From Kwoniella bestiolae CBS 10118 (Eukaryota > Basidiomycota > Tremellomycetes > Tremellales > Cryptococcaceae): DNA of 64,000 nucleotides. Positions 36,469-46,398 of this stretch are shown in pieces. The translations under genes and the position numbers were made by a program. Within the stretch, counting starts at the first letter, position 1. Each line of letters starts with the position of its first letter. The stretch lies in the NCBI RefSeq assembly GCF_000512585.2, contig NC_089242.1, positions 1,364,001 to 1,428,000 of the forward strand, read 5' to 3'. Below the pieces are notes generated by a model. That model did no database searches. It saw only the letters and a list, made by a program, of their open reading frames with translations, and was not told the DNA's origin.

Positions 36469-37963
36469 TTAAGCAGCAGAGGCTTGAGACTTGGGTTTAC
36501 GTAGCAGCACGGCATCATCGTCCATCTCATCCTCCGTACTTTCATTCCCACTCTTCGAGCTTCTACTAAGTACATCCTCCGAATCAGAGTGCGATTTCCC
36601 AATATCAAGATGGATCGTATTCTTCTCTTGATCTTGGGTAGAGCTTTCCTTGGTTTCTTCATGTACAGATTGGTCCGCTTGTGAGGGCTCAGCTTGTAAT
36701 TCCCGTTGAACTGATGGTCCAGGTTCAGAGATCTCTTTGAGAGTATCAAGCATCTTCGTTCTAGTATCTTCAGAAAGTTGAGTCACGTCGTTTGCAGTCA
36801 ATCCAGTAGTGGGTATAGGAGGTAAGACTAGTGTCAAACGAAACATAATCAGCATTCTTTATGAGAAAAGCATAGGAGACGGGACTCACCCTTAATTCTC
36901 AATTTCCCACTTTCAAATCTCGTCCTCCCATCAAACAACCTATGATAATTCTCCACCACTACAGGAACGATGGGTACCTGCGCCTGTACAGCTAGGTGGA
37001 AAGCACCTTTCTTGAATGGGAGTAAAGCAGGTTCGGCGGATGATGATCTTGTTCCTTCTGGGAAGACCCATAATGAAACCTACGAAGTACCAAATATCAG
37101 CTTATGCGCGGTTTTTTCCTACCTTAGGCATAAAGAGGTACGAGGGTGAGCTGAAGAGCGAGTCAATACTCACCCCCTTCTTCTTCATATCCTCACCGGC
37201 AGCTTGTAAAGCAGCCAAGGCGTCCACCCTGTTAGATCGATTAACAAACACTGCTCCAGACAACGACACTGTACAGACTATATTAGCTAATGTTTTGCCG
37301 AGTCCGATCATATGGATAGCTGCGACTTACTGAATTGCCCTAGTCCAGGGGTATACTTCAATTCCCGCTTAGCCATTATAGCAGCCCGTTTAGGGAATAT
37401 CCTTCCTAGGTATAAAATATCGAGGAAACTGTTTACCTCATGATCAGCTGATTATGTTCGACAAAGACACCACTGCAGCTATAAATCCGTTGGCAAAAGG
37501 ATGAACACACCTCTGATGATTCCCTACCAACACCGCACTCTGTTCCTTCCCTCCTCGAGCAGTCAACAGCCCCTTCAGATGTTCTTCACCTTCCACATCA
37601 AATGTGATGCCCACTGCAGGCGAGCAAGTAAGGTAGAAAGATCTTGCCACCAGGTAATTGATGTTCAACCGCTATATCACACACAGCATCAGTACCTTTG
37701 CCAAGACACACACAGACGTTTGTATTGGGAAAGGGTGCAAGAAGATGGGGGTAGAGGGAGGTGGCAAAACTCACTTGTCCAGTGATAGTCGCCAATATAC
37801 TAACGACCACTCCCCACAGACTGAGTGCTCCCAACGTAGAGACGTATAATGTCAAGTGATAGTAGAACCTCGCTCGCTGGTACTTCCTTGACAATATACC
37901 TAGGGTCGATAAGGCCAGAGTGGAGGCTAGAGCTATGGGTTTGAGGAGCCAACCTAGTGCCAT
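36469..37963 (-). CDS. SLC1: 1-acyl-sn-glycerol-3-phosphate acyltransferase (LPAAT)
   Basis: Six exons (37775-37963, 37511-37671, 37331-37428, 37174-37268, 36890-37079, 36469-36827) give about 363 aa. Two hydrophobic segments (residues about 1-25 and 38-62) precede the PlsC domain. The catalytic motif NHQSFLD (H115, D120) and the phosphate-binding FPEGTRS (187-193) are intact, with LGRIFPKRAAIMAKRELKY and VPIVPVVVENY in the expected order. Family knowledge: it acylates lysophosphatidic acid to phosphatidic acid at the ER or lipid droplets. The C-terminal 110 residues are acidic, Ser-rich and unlike the catalytic domain. The NHQ/S junction is split by an intron whose acceptor GTAAACAG keeps the catalytic frame. 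Confidence 0.93.
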
Positions 37964-38381
37964 GGTGGGTGATATGGTCGTATATGTTGGTATGTCGAAA
38001 TTGAATTATGTCTATATCTATGATCTATATGAGTGTTGATGAATAACTATGTCTAGTAGTATCATCAGATGGAGATGGGATGAACGTTTATGGAGGAAAG
38101 GAAGATGCTCAATCATGGAAGCATCATGGACATGGACATGGGGAAGAGAGTAAGACAGTCACCCGGTTAATCCGGCGGATGTCTCATGGCTTATCCAAGT
38201 TATCCATTTAAGAGCCATCAATGATGACGTTCACCGAGCGAGTGTCACCGAGCGATGATGACAACAACAACTACAGCGTTGATAGTGAGTAAAGCGAGTT
38301 GAAATGCGTTCATACCTTCGTCTATTTTAAGAAACAGCCAGCACACTAGAGTCACTCATCTCCCTGTTCAGTGCCAACAAG
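37964..38381. promoter_or_regulatory. Divergent promoter, SLC1 (-) / GMF gene (+)
   Basis: A 418-base region between divergent start codons. It holds a direct repeat TCACCGAGCGA (about 38230-38254). No factor assignment is made. Confidence 0.45.
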
Positions 38382-39216
38382 ATGGTGAGCCCAGTTGTAC
38401 ATCCTACAAAGTATCAAGGCTAACTAAGTCATGATGATCAAATAGTCCACCAGAACCGTCGACATACCCCAGGATGTGATTGCGGCCTTGAAGAAGTTCA
38501 GATTCACCAACAGGAAGAGCACAGCTGCTATCTCAGGTGAGTATCGACATCAATCTCGAATGTACTTTGAAGACGGATTAGGTAACAACGGACGACTCCG
38601 AGCCGTATACTAACATATGAACTCTATCACCAGTCAAAATCGTCAAGGCAAGTCTATCAATGGCAGTAGACGAGGAATTCGAGGATCAGTCGATTGAAGA
38701 GATAGCAGAAGGTGAGTGTCTGTTTCCAAGAAGATTCAAACCCGACTCGTGTCATGGTGATACTGACCCTTGTCAATGTCGATTAGAATTACCCGAGAAC
38801 CACCCTCGTTATGTCCTGTTATCCCACGAACTGGTAAGTTGATCCATACAGACACCTCAATAAGAAGCAACTCATGATGCGAGATATATGTAGAAACACA
38901 AAGACGGACGTATATCATACCCCCTACTCTTGATAAACTGGCGAGTCTGCTCCTACACGTATACATTCTGTACAAAAGCTAATGATTGCCTGATTGATAT
39001 AGGGCACCGAGCGGAGCACCAATGGAACTGATGACTCTCCATGCTAGTTCGTTGAATTACTTCCAGCAAGTAGCGGAGGTAGCCAAGGTAAGTCAACCCG
39101 AATGTACGGATCTTACTTGCAGAGCTGATATACTATTCTAATAGGTGCTGGAGGTACGAGATGGAGCAGAAGGGTTAGATACCAAAGCGGTAGATGACAA
39201 GTTGCTTGCTAATTAG
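38382..39216 (+). CDS. Glia maturation factor (GMF)/Aim7 family actin regulator
   Basis: Seven exons (38382-38384, 38446-38536, 38634-38711, 38787-38833, 38894-38940, 39003-39087, 39145-39216) give 140 aa, the usual GMF length. The ADF-H fold motifs match GMF: DVIAALKKFRFTNRKSTAAI near the start, ELPENHPRYVLLSHELKHKD and GRISYPLLLINWAPSGAPME in the centre, and VAEVAKVLEVRDG at the end. Family knowledge: GMF binds Arp2/3 and debranches actin filaments. The first exon is only the ATG, as in many ADF/cofilin-type genes. The intron after INW (38941-39002) begins with GC (AACTG|GCGAGT), and only this GC-AG splice keeps the conserved frame. Confidence 0.92.
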
Positions 39217-39503
39217 ACTGAATGTGGATCTTGACGGTAAAGGTTCTTGCATAAAGTAAGTATGTACACATCTGACATGTACCTACTTAACATTACATAT
39301 CAACTCAAGCAAATCTGCCAGACACCATTCTCGTTGACGATCACACTAATTCCACATCTAACAATATACACATATCCGGTAAATGATAGCGCTAAATCAA
39401 TATCTATACTAATTTAGTTAAATCCTTCAGATCGTCTTCCCTAACTCTAGATCATCCCCTTGATCTTGCTTAGCCTCAGACGGTCTTCTCACTTGAACAG
39501 ATC
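39217..39503. other. Convergent 3' flanks of GMF gene and CorA-like gene A
   Basis: 287 bases with AT-rich 3' UTR-like sequence. No feature is recognised. Confidence 0.4.
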
Positions 39504-41900
39504 CTACGACTGCCCCCTCGTCCTCTCATATTCAATCTCACCGCGCTTTCCACTCCACCCAACCCTCCTCCTCCTCCACCAAAGCTCAACATCCACTTTC
39601 CACCATTTTGTCTGTTTCTTTGTCCACCTCCTCAACCTCCTGATAAGATGTAGTAGACGGATCAAACCCCTCTTCAAACTTGAATAAGCGAAAATCAAGA
39701 AGAAAGTGAATGACAGTGGGATGGAGATTTGCCAGAAGTAGATTGGCGGGCGGTTTAGGTCGGTGAATTGCTCGAAGCCCTACAAATGCATGTTTAGCAG
39801 TCACCAGGTCCCCTTGGAAGTTCAGACTTGCCATTGAGAAGTAAGATGCCTTAAGGGAATTGTCAATCTCCCTTCTGCCAGCGTATGATATGGGAACGGA
39901 TACTCACGATGAACGTTAATGCTGTTTGCAGGAATCAATCAATACCATGCCGAACACTGACCGGCTTCATGCAGTGGAACACTTACGAAGAAAGACGATA
40001 GTGACTATCGCTAATCTCTCCATCGAGTCGTTTGCTCGTGTTGATAATATGTTCTACAGTGATATCACACATCAAGTGGGATCAGCTTGCTCTGCTTAAG
40101 GTTATCTGACCTGAGAAATGTTGATAGGAACTTACAAAGCAATAGGTCTCCAGATTCTTGCTCTTCTCCAACAATTCCTCTGCCTCTTCCACAATCCTTT
40201 CTAACGCTTCGACACACTGCTCGAGCATCAAACTAGCCTTGTTGGAAATACCACTACTATGATAACCATCAATCCCATAACCTGCTGTACTCTGGTAATG
40301 TTTTGTCAGATTAACAACCACCTTCTGCAGTGGTCTGATCCGTGATTTGAAGTCCTGTAATTCAACCACTAGACGATGGGCTTCGTCCGGTTTGATCGAC
40401 TACTTTTCAACAAATATCAGCAAAAGTAATATTGATCGCATCAGTAATGGACTTTTAGGCGAAAGGTACGAGCGGACTTGCAGTAGGATTAATTCTTATT
40501 CGTTTCTCCCAATCGCTCAATCGCTTATCGACATTCCGAGTCACCTATATCACCACTCCATGATTAACGAAATTATCAGTCAGGCTACAGTATGTCAACT
40601 CACACTCGAAGCATATCCCACGGCTATCTCATCAGGCGAGATCAGCCAATCATTACAGCATTCCTACAAGATTAGGAAGGTACCCACACCGATGTACCAT
40701 GCTCAACCCCAACAACGCTGCATTACAAGCCATATCCATCTGACCAGGTACACCCATATCCAAATGAGCACTGCGAATGACGAGACGGGAAGCTGGACAA
40801 TCGTAATACGGGTGTGTAACCGTGATCAACACATTCACTGATCATTATCGCGGGGTTAATTCCTACATAAATCTATACTCGGAGCTAAGACAGCTGAACT
40901 GGAGAGGAGGACTTACTAGAAGGAACGATGAAGATGCTCAAGAACCCTCTCCTAATCATCTTTTCCACCTCTACTTCCTCTTCTGCAGCTGTAGCTAACC
41001 CACCTTTCGGACATATTTTGTCAGGCTTGAAGACATTCTTGACCAAATCGTATACCGGCGTCTGGTTCGCAGATTCCGGTGTATCTTGAATGAGAAGTTG
41101 TATGTAGATGCACGACGGGTGAAGTTCAAGGTGGGTGCGATGATGTCGATGTTCAGAGAGGTTGAGGTGGTCCATGAGAGTGGTTTTTGGTAATCTGATA
41201 TACAGATATACTCATTGTGAGTATCTTTCAGACCTAGAGATACTTCAGTGATAAAAAGATGCGTTATACCATTGATCACACCCTCTTCAACACCTAGTAC
41301 GTTGACTATCCCATTAAATACGCCTCATCAGAACTCTCAAGCTATATAAGGTGTGCGGACTCACCCCACAAACAATCCCCCACACTCCTCTCATCCATGA
41401 TCCCCCTCAACCTCCCCAGCTGTTCCTCGGAGGTAGACTGATTAACCATCTCCGTCAAGGAAGGTTGGACGATCGAATTATCCCGAGTATATACCCTGAC
41501 CTATATTCAACGTATCAACCCTCCATATCACCCCACAAATTCGATGTTGAGGGTGAGACCTGCCACCACAGATACATGTTCCCTCTTTATGCTGTTGACG
41601 AATGGGTCGTCAATCTTGTCCGGTCTATCAAGACCTGATTCCAATCTTGCTGAGAATTGTATTCGGAGCTCTGGGGGAATGTTACAAGTCTGCCATTCGA
41701 ATGTAGGTCATCACGGAAGACACCTTCTAGCTGTCTACCTGTAATTGCAAGTGAGGAAACATACATCAGTGTACAATGGGACTTACGTCGGAGGTATGGG
41801 ATGTATCATCATCTCGCTTATCGGATCCAACAGGGATTGCCACGCTGCTTTGTTGACGCTCGAGGGGGATCAAGGTGATATCGGAGTGTTCGGAAGTCAT
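39504..41900 (-). CDS. CorA-like membrane protein, tandem copy A
   Basis: The model is multi-exon; the C-terminal half is clear. Exons: 40688-40837, 40604-40623 (20 nt), 40470-40544, 40136-40399, 39987-40053, 39908-39921 (14 nt), 39832-39849 (18 nt), 39504-39779. Together they encode a coiled-coil-like helix region, RANDSMERLAIVTIVFLPLT, then FIASYFSM, and a second transmembrane helix FWQISIPLSFFLIFAYSSL. This is the two-helix C-terminus of CorA-type Mg2+/metal channel relatives. The canonical GMN is absent; the sequence reads SMG. The N-terminal exons (about 40917-41900, start MTSEHSDITLIPL at 41900) are less certain, especially 40990-41290. The 39780-39831 intron is GC-AG, while the paralogue to its right uses GT at the same place. 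Transport activity is not demonstrated. The C-terminal tail is Arg/Trp-rich. Confidence 0.65.
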
Positions 41901-42844
41901 AATCATGTACATCAGAGCGATTTTAGTCAAACACGATGTTCTTGTCGTTTGAATGCGTGTTTTGTCGTTAGCTTTCGCGACAGATTAGGGTCCAGATACT
42001 GTATGATCAAAGGTCAATCAATGACTACTTTAAAAGACGATATTTGATGGTTCACATATCATAGTGCGATTTGAAGGGCCCGAGCACTAAGGAAAGGATT
42101 CTGAGGACCTGAAAATGGGAAAGTGGGGGAACAGCGTTTGTGCGCATCCTTTGATGGTCAGAGCTTAAGATCTCTCTGGATGAGTGTGGATCGATACTGT
42201 ACAGTATTTGTTTGCCGAAGAAGATCTTAGATGATTTGCAGTTTTGCCACCATGGCTGCCTATCTTGCAGGAGCAGGATCAAATCATTTTGATGATACAG
42301 CCAAGCGTTAAACGCACTTTTCTCAGTGGGAGGAGGCTGACGGCACCTCGGCCGCTAGTTTCAGGTGCTTTCGATGCAGGGCAGCCAAGGTCTGGGGTAC
42401 AACACAAACATTAGAGATGTGACAACCGGAAAAACCAGAGTTTTCTGCAACAAATGGAAAGCGGCAGTGCTTTCTATCCCTGCTCAGCTGCGAATTTGGG
42501 TATGCATGCAGATTGAAGCTTTCAGATCTGTCTCATAACGGATTCCAGGTGTTTTGACGCAGGCTCGTCTCCAAACTTGCCTTTGTTGATATGAATGTAA
42601 CCCAGACCAGCAGCACCAAAATGGTGCTCTATGGCGGCAAAACCGCAAATCGTCTGATACTTCCTTCGTCAAACAATATGACTGTATGTTCGCTTGTTAC
42701 AAACCCCGAGAGTAGACGCGCAGACATCGCAAGTGTGATACATGGTTATCTTATACCGAAGTTTTCTAGACAGCTGTGTAGACACAGCCGTTACTTCACA
42801 GATCTATCGTCATCATATGCTATCTAGGGGGGTACTATACACCA
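41901..42844. other. Intergenic between the two CorA-like genes
   Basis: These 944 bases must include the promoter of copy A and the 3' end of copy B. The open frames present do not resemble either gene. No repeat or RNA gene was recognised. Confidence 0.4.
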
Positions 42845-45331
42845 TTATTGGGGTATGGGTCGACGTTGACCAGGTGACATGGTGGAATAAAGTCGAGGAG
42901 GGTATATACCATCATCAGGTGGATGAGGAAAGGGTGGTATGTATCTGCCATCGTTGATAGGCGCAGCAACCATTGGCATTGGCATATAAGAGGTAGAAGC
43001 AGCGTTCCAGGCGGTGAAATTCTCCCGCGGCATGTACGAGGGAGGTGGTAAGTCCTGGGTCCGGAACCCGCGGAAAATCTCTTTGAGCTTGGCAATCAGC
43101 CTGTCCCGCCTGGCTATGTTGATCGGTCGTTGCCACCACTGGTATTTCAGTCTCTGGAAACTCCTCGTATTTTGGGTGGTCCGTATATTCCTGCTGAAGA
43201 CGTTGAGAGTGAATTTGAGGAGCCTCTTGAGAGTGGAGTACGCGAAGATGAGGAAGAAGAAGACGGATAGTGGCACTGATATCTTCCAGAAGAATGATGG
43301 TGATCGTTCGAGGACGGTAAAGTCTTTGAATCCCTATTTGAATCACAGGGGTTTAGATGCTTGACCTGCACCTATCGAATGTGGTGTATAGAACATACCA
43401 TTGAGAAATACGAAGCCTTCGATAGTCGGTCAGCTTACTATACAATATTAATACAAGCTTGATAGACTCACAATGAAAGTCAGAGCTACAGTCAGTACGG
43501 TGTGAAAGGGGAATTAGCGGGGAGTCGTTCCATGTGTCGAAAGTGAGACATGCACTTACGCAGAAAGACGATCGTCACAATAGCTAATCGCTCCATCGAA
43601 TCATTGGCTCGAGAGGACAACATGTTCTGCAAATTCCCCGCAAGGTCATCATTCTTGACTGGACCCAAACGATATGGGGTGCTCAAGCGTTCCAGGGGAA
43701 CGAAGTATGACACATTCGAAGACACCTAAAGAACAAGCTGTGAGAATGCACTTACAAAGCAGAATATCTCCAAGCTTTGTCCTCTATCTATCAGATCTTG
43801 TAGATCTTCCAAAGCGTTATGTCGTGTCTTTTCACTTTGATGCAGCAATTTCGCAGCCAGGCAAGAGGTACGCTGCATCTGCCTATCTTGTTCTTTATCA
43901 TAGGTTTGATAGTACTCTGTGAGTTCTTGGTGGAAGATCTGGTATCGTCGGACATGTCTACGAAAAGTGTGAAGATGAAAAAGCAATCGATGCACTTCTT
44001 CTGCTCTGGTCGTCTACAGCTAACTTCATTCAGCATGAACTCTTAACACGTGTCTGTGTGGGCGTACCGAGACAGAATGCCTAGCTTCGCCTTCCCATGC
44101 TTTCACTATCTGAGCGATGCTGAATACCGTCTGATAGACGCATACTACTTTCAGCATGTGATTTATGCTTTTTCTATAGGAGGCGGGGTCTTACGGCTGA
44201 AGCGAAACCGATAGCTGCAAGAATATGTCAGCGTGGTATTCAGAAGCGCAATTGTATTCACCTTTATGTACAAAGGTTAACGCCAGTATATGAGCATCAC
44301 TGGTAAGCATGTCATGATCTGAAATACCCTTCGGGCGCGGAAAAAGAGGACCTTCTGTCAACCTGGTTGCAGGGCAGACATAGCTTTGAGCTGTCATAGT
44401 GATTACGACATTGACTGGTCCCACATAGATAAGTCTTCAACACTGCAAGCTCATGAATAGATGATCACTCCGATAAAAGTGAAACCTACCGGAAGGAATG
44501 ATGAATACACTGATGAAGCCAACTTTGATCATGCCATCTACATCGGCATGTTCCAGCTTGACACTGCTCGCTTTTGGATCTTCCAGAAGAGATATTGGCC
44601 TCATCGAAGGGTGTACTTGAATTTGCAGCACCATCTCTCGAATGGAGCTGGCTGTCCCGTACACCGGAAATTTGATCGTGGTTTCGAAGAGAGGCAAGGT
44701 ACCTTTCGAAGAGAGGCAAGGTATGTTCAGGACGGCAGATCGCGTCATGTTGGATGAATACACCGCTTGGAAGGCTTTGAGATACCCAGGCGGATTTCAG
44801 CTTGCGACGAGGGTTCTCGAGGTCGGCACAGTATACAATGAAAGCTGGAGACTCACCCACACAGATCCGCCATGCCCACGGACAACCTCCCATCCGTACC
44901 ATATATCCGCACTACCGAATGGTCACCTATCTGCATTGCTTGACCCCAATTCACTCACCCCAGGTACAGTCCCCATCACCTCGACCTTGCATCATCCTCT
45001 CCAACTTCTCCAAAAAGGTTGAAACCTCATGGGAGCCGGAAGGAAACATTGTCTCTTCAAAGGCATCAGCCCGTGAGGTTGAATGCGAGAAGTTTTGTGC
45101 CTTCAAAAGTCAGATCTAACCATTCCATTAGTCTAATTAAACTTCAGCTGAATGGCAACCTTGACCTACCTTGACAATGACAATTCGTTCAGAAAATCCT
45201 GCAGGGTGTATCGGCGATCTGGCCGAGGGATATGTTGGGCTTGGTCCGAGCCCAGGATGAGCTCGTGCAAGCCCAGAGGCGTGGATAGGCTGAGGAAGGT
45301 TGTACCTCGTTTCAGGACGAATGGACGTCAT
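42845..45331 (-). CDS. CorA-like membrane protein, tandem copy B
   Basis: Exons: 45170-45331, 44959-45100, 44857-44926, an uncertain part within about 44490-44800, 44262-44414, 44195-44214 (20 nt), 44068-44130, 43756-44013, 43560-43626, 43472-43485 (14 nt), 43399-43416 (18 nt), 42845-43333. The short exons have the same length and frame as in copy A. The product shares with A: DGMIKVGFISVFIIPS, RANDSMERLAIVTIVFLPLT, FIASYFSM and the second membrane helix FFWKISVPLSVFFFLIFAYS, followed by a longer Pro/Tyr-rich tail. The start MTSIRPETRYNLPQ is the first ATG of the frame. A 22-bp tandem duplication at 44682-44722 shifts the frame between two homologous blocks, so this copy may be damaged or may be spliced around it. 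Function is inferred only from the CorA-like architecture. Confidence 0.6.
44682..44722. repeat. 22-bp tandem duplication inside CorA-like copy B
   Basis: The unit TTTCGAAGAGAGGCAAGGTA(CC) occurs at 44682-44703 and again from 44704. Twenty-two is not a multiple of three, so the duplication changes the reading frame between the EHTLPLFE block and the TTIKFPVYG block, which are collinear in copy A. Confidence 0.8.
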
Positions 45332-46398
45332 GGCCGTCAAGTCCGTGTTGTTCGTAAGGAAACGAATCAGATAAAAAGAAGAAGAGGGACTTTCCAAGTC
45401 GATGAAGGGCTTATATACTGTAGCATTGAAACTGATGGCAAATGGCTATGCTTCTTACACAGCAAAAGGACATTACCACGTGTTTATGATCATCATCATC
45501 AAAACATCAGATCCCATTGAGACGCACAGATCAGGCTTCTTAGCGAGATCTGTTATCAACGGTGAGTCGGCTTCCTGCATCATGACCGAAGATCTCTACA
45601 ACATGATCTCATTAAAACAACGACCTCCTTTGCAAAAGGTACAGACTGATCTGAAAGGCATCGGTTCTCTATCGACCAAGTCGTGTGAAGTGGAAAGGGA
45701 ACGTTTCAACTGTTTGTTAAGGATATGTGTTGCATGAGCTGATCTCATTTCGGTTTCATGGTGCCTGTGTCTTGGGATCCTGGTGATTTATCATCTTTGG
45801 AACAGATGTAATGACCTCACCTTCGTTGTCAGGCTACCAAGTTGATTGGGGAGTATGAAATATGTGACAGTCGAGCACCGCACACGATGCATCACAACTG
45901 ATGAAAGTGAAAGACATTGAGAAAGGTTTCATTTCCTATCCGGTTGTATGCTTCGAACGGCACAGTATATATTTGTCACTGTTCTATCAGTCTTACATGT
46001 TTAGAGTTCCCAATCGAAATCCCTGATTGTTTGTGTGTTTGGGGGTTTTTGTCGCATCATATCGTACGACATGAAACCTCGAAACCAATTTTTCGATGGC
46101 AACGCTTGCTGCAGATCATTATCACCTCTTCAGCACATTGCAGCAGCGATGTTACAGAGAGAAGACACGACACTTATATCACTCTCCACCCAGATCTGAC
46201 CAATTTCTACGATACGACCGTGAGAAAGTTGACGTGTTGACGCACGGATGATTCAGTAACCGACCTGTCCACTCATCTACCGCAACCATCAAAAGCAATT
46301 TCGTCCTTCTTTTCTTCTTTTCTCCTTTCTCCTCTTCCACTCGTCACGTCCATACACTCTCATATCCTACACACGACATATCAAGAAACCACATCAAC
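45332..46398. other. Intergenic, divergent CorA-like copy B / F-box-like copy 1
   Basis: A 1.07 kb region. The last 130 bases before 46399 are C/T-rich, typical of a leader. Open frames on the plus strand (45402-45737, 45917-46240) show no recognisable family or codon regularity and are not called. Confidence 0.4.

Noticed and set aside
42845..43364. Plus-strand open frames antisense to the CorA-like copy B terminal exon
   Set aside because: The minus-strand frame has membrane helices conserved with copy A; the plus frames are shadows.
44642..45520. Long plus-strand frames over CorA-like copy B
   Set aside because: They are antisense to exons conserved with copy A and have no splice or family support.
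45402..46240. Plus-strand frames upstream of F-box-like copy 1
   Set aside because: No family resemblance and no consistent splice junctions; treated as intergenic.
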